Below are positions 31,638 to 35,356 of a DNA stretch of 35,356 bases, one piece after another. This DNA comes from Jannaschia marina (GTDB lineage Bacteria > Pseudomonadota > Alphaproteobacteria > Rhodobacterales > Rhodobacteraceae). Within the stretch, counting starts at the first letter, position 1, and each line of letters starts with the position of its first letter. A program made the position numbers and the translations under genes. Under the pieces are notes generated by a model. That model was not told where the DNA came from, searched no databases, and worked only from the letters and a program-made list of their open reading frames with translations. The DNA lies in the NCBI RefSeq assembly GCF_013404595.1, contig NZ_JABVAX010000021.1, positions 1 to 35,356 of the forward strand. The letters are read 5' to 3'.

Positions 31638-32900
31638 GAATCCGACCCGCGCCGCGTAGTCGGCCAGCGGATAGGGCGGCTGCCAGCGCACCGGCACGAT
31701 CCGGCCCGGGTGGCGCGCGGCGAGGGCGCGCTGCTCCCGGTCGCTGAGACAGAGCCGGGCCAGCCCCGCGCGCGCGGCCGCCGGAATATCGGCATCGGTG
31801 CGCGTGTAGCTCGGGTCGGGCACCCGCCAGCCGGGCCCGTAGTAGGCGGCGAGGAAGGCCTCGGGGTCGGCCGGCGTCAGCACCTCCGTCCCCCGCAGGA
31901 GACCCCGCCCCGGCGTCTCGAAATCCGACAGCGGCAGCGGCAGCGCGGCATGGCGGTGCAGCCAGACCGTCCCCGTCCCGGGCGCGAAGACCGGCCGGTT
32001 GTCGAGATGGCACCAGGCCGCCCCGTCCCGCGCGCGCACCCGGAAGGGCCGCCCCGCGTCATTGAGGACGAGGGTGTACCCCATGCCGGCGAGCCGCTCC
32101 ATGATCCCGATCGCCTCGTCCCGCACCGCCTCCGGATCCGCCGCGGCCGAGGGGTAGCCCACGTCGAAATCGTCGTCGCCCGGAATGAAGTCGCCCGCCC
32201 GCACCTGCCCCAGGAGCGTGCCGTAGAGGACGAGGAGCGGGCGGTCGAACGCCTCCGCGAAGACCGCGCGAAGCTCGGAATAGAGACCGAGATAGGCCTC
32301 CTGCCGCCGCGCCAGCTCGCCTGCGTCGGGGCGCAGGTTGCCCTTCTTCTCGAGCGGGCCGCGCCGGGCGATCTCCGCGGCGATCCCGCCCCGTCCGTGG
32401 GGCACCCGGAGCCGCCAGCCGTCGCCCGCCCCCCGCGCGGCGAGCCGCCGGCCGTCGCCGATCTCCGCGCGCAGCACCGCGTCCGGGGGAAAGAGGTCGA
32501 GGACGGGCCGCGCGATCATCGTGCGGAACCGGGCCGTGTCGCCGCGCCAGGTCAGCCGCTCCGCGCGCAGGACCGTGCCGTCGAGCGTCACCGTCACGCG
32601 GTCGGGCCGCGCCGCCCCCGGGGCCGCGCGCAGATGCCCCGAGACGCGCAGGCCCAGATACCCCACCTGCACCAGAACCTCGCCCGGCGCCGCCGGCGGG
32701 ACGGGCCCGTCGGGCGTGGCGGTGACATGGAAGAGCGGGTCGTCCGCGCGCCCCGCCGCGCGGGCCGCCGCGAAGGCGAAATCGGGATGCCGCGTCACGC
32801 GGTGGAGCCCGCCGGCCACCGCCCCGCGCAGACCCGCGGGCAGCAGCCCCGTCCGGGGGGCGATATGGCGGTGGTAGCTGTCGAAGAGCCGGCGGCGCAT
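31635..32900 (-). CDS. LicD/fukutin-like phosphotransferase family protein
   Basis: A 421-aa protein. Residues about 222-250, LLVLYGTLLGQVRAGDFIPG followed by DDDFDVGYPS, are the LicD nucleotidyltransferase-fold motif (YGTLLGxxRxxxxIPxDDDxD), with the acidic DDD metal site. The end, AFLAAYYGPGWRVPDPSY, matches the typical LicD tail. LicD proteins transfer phosphocholine or other phospho-alcohol groups from CDP-activated donors to surface glycans. The N-terminal 180 residues are not recognised. An AAGGAG site about 7 bp upstream supports the ATG at 32900. It is downstream of the RTX propeller gene on the same strand, separated by a GC-rich hairpin, and convergent with the GT-like genes. With TagD and TagF homologues at the other end of the window, CDP-glycerol is a possible donor. 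Confidence 0.8.
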   Translation of the reverse strand: MRRRLFDSYHRHIAPRTGLLPAGLRGAVAGGLHRVTRHPDFAFAAARAAGRADDPLFHVTATPDGPVPPAAPGEVLVQVGYLGLRVSGHLRAAPGAARPDRVTVTLDGTVLRAERLTWRGDTARFRTMIARPVLDLFPPDAVLRAEIGDGRRLAARGAGDGWRLRVPHGRGGIAAEIARRGPLEKKGNLRPDAGELARRQEAYLGLYSELRAVFAEAFDRPLLVLYGTLLGQVRAGDFIPGDDDFDVGYPSAAADPEAVRDEAIGIMERLAGMGYTLVLNDAGRPFRVRARDGAAWCHLDNRPVFAPGTGTVWLHRHAALPLPLSDFETPGRGLLRGTEVLTPADPEAFLAAYYGPGWRVPDPSYTRTDADIPAAARAGLARLCLSDREQRALAARHPGRIVPVRWQPPYPLADYAARVGF

Positions 32901-32917
32901 CCCGTCTCTCCTTGGGT

Positions 32918-32946
32918 CGGGCGCGGTGCTTATCGCCCCGCGCCCG
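32918..32946 (-). terminator. GC-rich hairpin after the RTX propeller gene
   Basis: CGGGCGCGG (32918-32926) and CCGCGCCCG (32938-32946) form a perfect 9-bp stem with an 11-nt loop, between the RTX stop and the LicD start on the minus strand. It may end or attenuate RTX transcription before licD. No T-run is present. Confidence 0.45.
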
Positions 32947-32964
32947 CGCCGGCGCAACGCCCCG

Positions 32965-35001
32965 TCAGAGGATCAGGTCGTTCGCGTCGATCGGCGGATC
33001 CCCGTCGAGGTCGATCGAGAAGTCCGAGGCCCGGTCGCCGTCGAGGTCGATGTAGAGCCGGCCGATGCTCTCGTTGTAGCGGACCTCGTTCGCGGACCCG
33101 GTATAGGTCGCGCCCACGAACGTGAGCGTGCCCGCGAAGCCCGACAGGTCGATCGTGTCCTCGTTCGCGCGGAAGTCGGTGATCCGGTCGCGCGCGCCCG
33201 ACTGCGCGCTCTGGTTGACGTTGCTCCAGATGAAGGTGTCCGCCCCGCTGCCGCCGGTGAGCACGTCGGTGCCGGTGCCCGCGATGAGCCGGTCGTCGCC
33301 GCCGCCGCCCGAGAGCGTGTCGTCGCCCGAATTGCCGACGAGCGTGTCCGCGCCGCGCCCGCCCTGGACCGCGTCGTCGCCGTCGCCGCCGCGGATCAGG
33401 TCGTCGCCGAGCCCGCCCGAGAGCGCGTCGTCGCCGTCCTCGCCGTTCATGTCGTCTTCGCCCGCGCCGCCGAAGAGTTCGTCCGCGTCGTTGCCGCCGC
33501 GCAGGAGATCGTCGCCGGCGTTGCCGGCCAGCACGTCGGCGCCGTCGCTGCCGAAGAGACGGTCCTCGTCGTCGCCGCCGCGGATCGTGTCGTTGCCGTC
33601 GCCGCCGGAGGCCGCGTCGTCGCCCGATCCGCCGCGGATCCAGTCGGAGCCGTCGTCACCGCGCAGAAGATCCTCGCCCGATCCGCCCTCGACCACGTCG
33701 GAGCCGGCGCCGCCCTCGACGGTGTCGTCGCCCGACCCGCCGCGCAATTCGTCGTCGCCGTCGCCGCCGAGAACGGTGTCGTCGCCCGCGTTCGCCAGAA
33801 CCAGGTCGTCGCCGCCGCCGCCGGCGATGTCGTCGGCCCCGACCGTGCCCTCGAGCACGTCGTCGCCGCCGCCCACCTCGTAGACGTTGATCGCGTCGGA
33901 GTTGCGCGCCGCCGCCAGCACGAAGGTCCGGCCGTCGATCTCCACGGTCTGCAGGTAATTCGCGCCGGAGAGCGCGCCCTGCCCGGTGTTGGCCTCGATC
34001 GACTGCACCGGGAAGAGGGTGCCGAGGGCTCCGGTCAGCGGATCGGTCTCGATCTCGAAGACCTGCACCGCGCTGCCGTTTCGCGACGCCACGGCGAGGA
34101 GCGCGCGATCCCCGATCTCGATCACCCGCGCCTCGATCAGGCCGTTGAGCGCGGTCGCCGACTCGATGATTTGCACCACCTCCAGGGCGCTGCCGTCGAA
34201 GCGCAGGACGGTGACGGCATCGCCGGCGAATTGCGGCGCGAAGACATAGACGTCGTTGCCGATCGCGAAGGTGGTCAGGCCGGTGGTGCCGTCGAGGCTG
34301 CCGTCGGCCGCCCCGTCGAAATCCGTGACCGAGGTGAGCGTGCCGTCGGGATTGACGCTGAAGATGGAGAGGCCGTCGTCCGTTTCGGCGCCCACAGCGA
34401 GATAGGTCGTGCCGAAGCGGGTGAAGGCCTCGATCCCGAAGACGCCGTTCAGCTCCAGCGTGGCGTCCTCGGCGATGTTCTGCACCGAGGTGAGGCCGCC
34501 GGCCGCGCTCAGCTCGAAGACGCTGAGTCCGTCGCCGGAGAGGCCGCCGGCATAGATGTAGGTGCCGCCCGAGGTCGTGACGGTCTCGATCCCGAAGATC
34601 CCGTCGAGATTCGTGTCGGGGTCGCTGTTGTTGAGCACCCGGTCGGCGAAGGTCAGGTAGGGCGGCGTGTCGCTCACGCTGAAGACGGTGAGGCCGTCGG
34701 TGGTGCTGCCGCTCGGGGCGTTGCCGGCCACGAGGAAGGTATTGCCGCCGACCTCGACCACGCGCAGCGCGGTCACGTCCTCGAGGGTCGTCCCCGCCGT
34801 ATCGGCCAGGGTGCCGACCGGGGTCAGCGTGCCGTCCGCATCGAGGGTCGAGATCTGGATCAGGTCGCTGCCCCGCGATGCGGCATAGACGTAGGTGACG
34901 CCGCCGATCACCGTGCTTGCCGTCTCGTGGAGGTTATCCAGGTTGCTGAAGTCCTGCAGCGTGTCCGTCAGGACCAGGCTGTCGCCTCTCAAAGTTGCCA
35001 T
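32965..35001 (-). CDS. RTX calcium-binding protein with N-terminal beta-propeller-like region (type I secreted)
   Basis: A 678-aa acidic protein. Residues about 1-385 consist of about seven related segments of the type 'xxxxTYVYAASRGSDLIQISTLDADGTL', each with G-x-YxxVA and L-x-V-F-x-V strands, as in a lactonase-like beta propeller. Residues about 388-600 are RTX nonapeptides (GGDGDDxLxGG). The last 60 residues (SGFAGTLTFVG to NDLIL) closely match the C-terminus of the RTX protease, so both carry the same T1SS signal. No N-terminal signal peptide is present. Such proteins can be secreted adhesins or enzymes; RTX propeller proteins fit surface attachment. Long antisense open frames across it are composition artefacts. 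Confidence 0.88.
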   Translation of the reverse strand: MATLRGDSLVLTDTLQDFSNLDNLHETASTVIGGVTYVYAASRGSDLIQISTLDADGTLTPVGTLADTAGTTLEDVTALRVVEVGGNTFLVAGNAPSGSTTDGLTVFSVSDTPPYLTFADRVLNNSDPDTNLDGIFGIETVTTSGGTYIYAGGLSGDGLSVFELSAAGGLTSVQNIAEDATLELNGVFGIEAFTRFGTTYLAVGAETDDGLSIFSVNPDGTLTSVTDFDGAADGSLDGTTGLTTFAIGNDVYVFAPQFAGDAVTVLRFDGSALEVVQIIESATALNGLIEARVIEIGDRALLAVASRNGSAVQVFEIETDPLTGALGTLFPVQSIEANTGQGALSGANYLQTVEIDGRTFVLAAARNSDAINVYEVGGGDDVLEGTVGADDIAGGGGDDLVLANAGDDTVLGGDGDDELRGGSGDDTVEGGAGSDVVEGGSGEDLLRGDDGSDWIRGGSGDDAASGGDGNDTIRGGDDEDRLFGSDGADVLAGNAGDDLLRGGNDADELFGGAGEDDMNGEDGDDALSGGLGDDLIRGGDGDDAVQGGRGADTLVGNSGDDTLSGGGGDDRLIAGTGTDVLTGGSGADTFIWSNVNQSAQSGARDRITDFRANEDTIDLSGFAGTLTFVGATYTGSANEVRYNESIGRLYIDLDGDRASDFSIDLDGDPPIDANDLIL

Positions 35002-35079
35002 TGTATCATTCCCCTTTGTTGAACTCGTTGGGTTGGAAATCGTGAAAATCGGGGGCGGGCCCGGCCGGGGCCCTCCGGG

Positions 35080-35241
35080 TCAGAGAAGGACGCCCTCCTC
35101 CGTCGGGGCGGGGCCGCCGTTGTCGACGCCCGCCGCGACAGTCGGGAAACCGGTCCGGCCGGCCTCGTAGTCGAAGCCTGCGTCGCCGTTTCCGGGCGAT
35201 GCCCGGTCCGTCGTGTCTGTCCGGATGATCTGGTCTGGCAT
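35080..35241 (-). CDS. Small hypothetical protein (53 aa)
   Basis: An ATG at 35241, preceded by a GGCGGGGGG purine run 3-4 bp upstream, opens a 53-codon frame ending in TGA at 35080, 78 bp before the RTX propeller gene. The peptide is Gly/Asp/Thr-rich with few charges at the end (..APTEEGVLL). It has no membrane segment. Its composition and short hydrophobic tail after acidic residues resemble the end of RTX/T1SS substrates, but it is too short to prove. It is either a leader peptide or short secreted protein co-transcribed with the RTX gene, or a chance frame in GC-rich DNA. Confidence 0.35.
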   Translation of the reverse strand: MPDQIIRTDTTDRASPGNGDAGFDYEAGRTGFPTVAAGVDNGGPAPTEEGVLL

Positions 35242-35318
35242 ACGCCCCCCGCCGTTGCGCCGGGGCGTATTCCTTGTCCCCCGATTCCGCTACGTCAGCT
35301 TAGCAGGGGGGTGATACG

Positions 35319-35340
35319 GGAAAAGACAGGTTTTCCTGTC
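35319..35340 (-). terminator. Terminator-like hairpin at the right edge
   Basis: On the minus strand GACAGG-AAAA-CCTGTC is followed directly by TTTTCCC, an intrinsic-terminator pattern with a short 6-bp stem. It probably closes a gene just beyond the window. The overlapping inverted repeat GGAAAA...TTTTCC (35319-35324/35331-35336) could form an alternative structure. Confidence 0.4.
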
Positions 35341-35356
35341 CTTACGGTCTGTTTCC

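Noticed and set aside
33240..33840. Tandem short repeats in the second RTX gene
   Set aside because: Again coding RTX nonapeptides, not a DNA-level array.
32926..35022. A 698-codon open frame antisense to the RTX propeller protein
   Set aside because: The same composition artefact: low-complexity Val/Ala/Arg sequence opposite a recognisable RTX gene.
1..35356. Insertion sequences, integrases, tRNA or rRNA genes
   Set aside because: None could be recognised on either strand; no transposase-like frames or terminal inverted repeats with target duplications were seen.

Overview
The window is very GC-rich, densely packed DNA that looks like part of an extrachromosomal replicon of a marine Rhodobacteraceae (Roseobacter-group alphaproteobacterium). 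The case rests on a RepA-type plasmid initiator next to 22-bp iterons, a divergent parAB pair, three perfect 16-bp parS-like palindromes, a dTDP-rhamnose operon directly beside repA, capsule-export genes and RTX proteins. Roseobacter 'biofilm plasmids' of the RepA type are known to pair a rhamnose operon with surface-polysaccharide genes; assignment of this window to that group is an inference. No rRNA, tRNA, insertion sequence, integrase or CRISPR array was seen.

Layout. (1) 1-6.1 kb, capsule export and glycerol-phosphate chemistry: kpsE-kpsT (minus), a divergent kpsM (plus), a HIT protein and a TagD-like cytidylyltransferase (minus), a TagB/TagF-like glycerophosphotransferase and a protein with a ParB/Srx-like signature (plus). 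(2) 6.1-8.6 kb: rmlD-rmlC-rmlB (minus). (3) 8.6-12.6 kb, replication and partition: repA (minus), iteron region, parA-parB (plus), with two parS-like sites in the gap between repA and rmlD and one inside parB. (4) 12.8-16.5 kb: an RTX subtilase (plus) and a convergent sulfotransferase-like gene (minus). (5) 16.9-27.3 kb: two divergent operons. The minus one is rmlA, a DegT sugar aminotransferase, a CitE-like lyase and an MmgE/PrpD protein. The plus one is a U32-like TIM-barrel protein, an Ldh-family dehydrogenase, an ATP-grasp ligase, a fumarase-superfamily lyase and a cyclase-family hydrolase. (6) 27.4-31.6 kb: two tandem paralogous GT-B-like proteins with repeat-like helical N-termini. (7) 31.6-35.4 kb: a LicD-like transferase, an RTX beta-propeller protein and a small 53-aa ORF (all minus).

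How the parts may work together. RmlA and RmlB would supply dTDP-4-keto-6-deoxyglucose; RmlC and RmlD turn it into dTDP-L-rhamnose, while the DegT enzyme could divert it to a dTDP-amino-deoxysugar. The small-acid enzymes beside it could build an unusual acyl or amide substituent for that amino sugar. This is the most novel-looking part of the window. TagD, TagF and LicD homologues suggest a polymer carrying glycerol phosphate or a related phospho-substituent, exported through the Kps ABC transporter. The two RTX proteins share almost the same C-terminal secretion region, so they probably use one type I secretion system encoded elsewhere.
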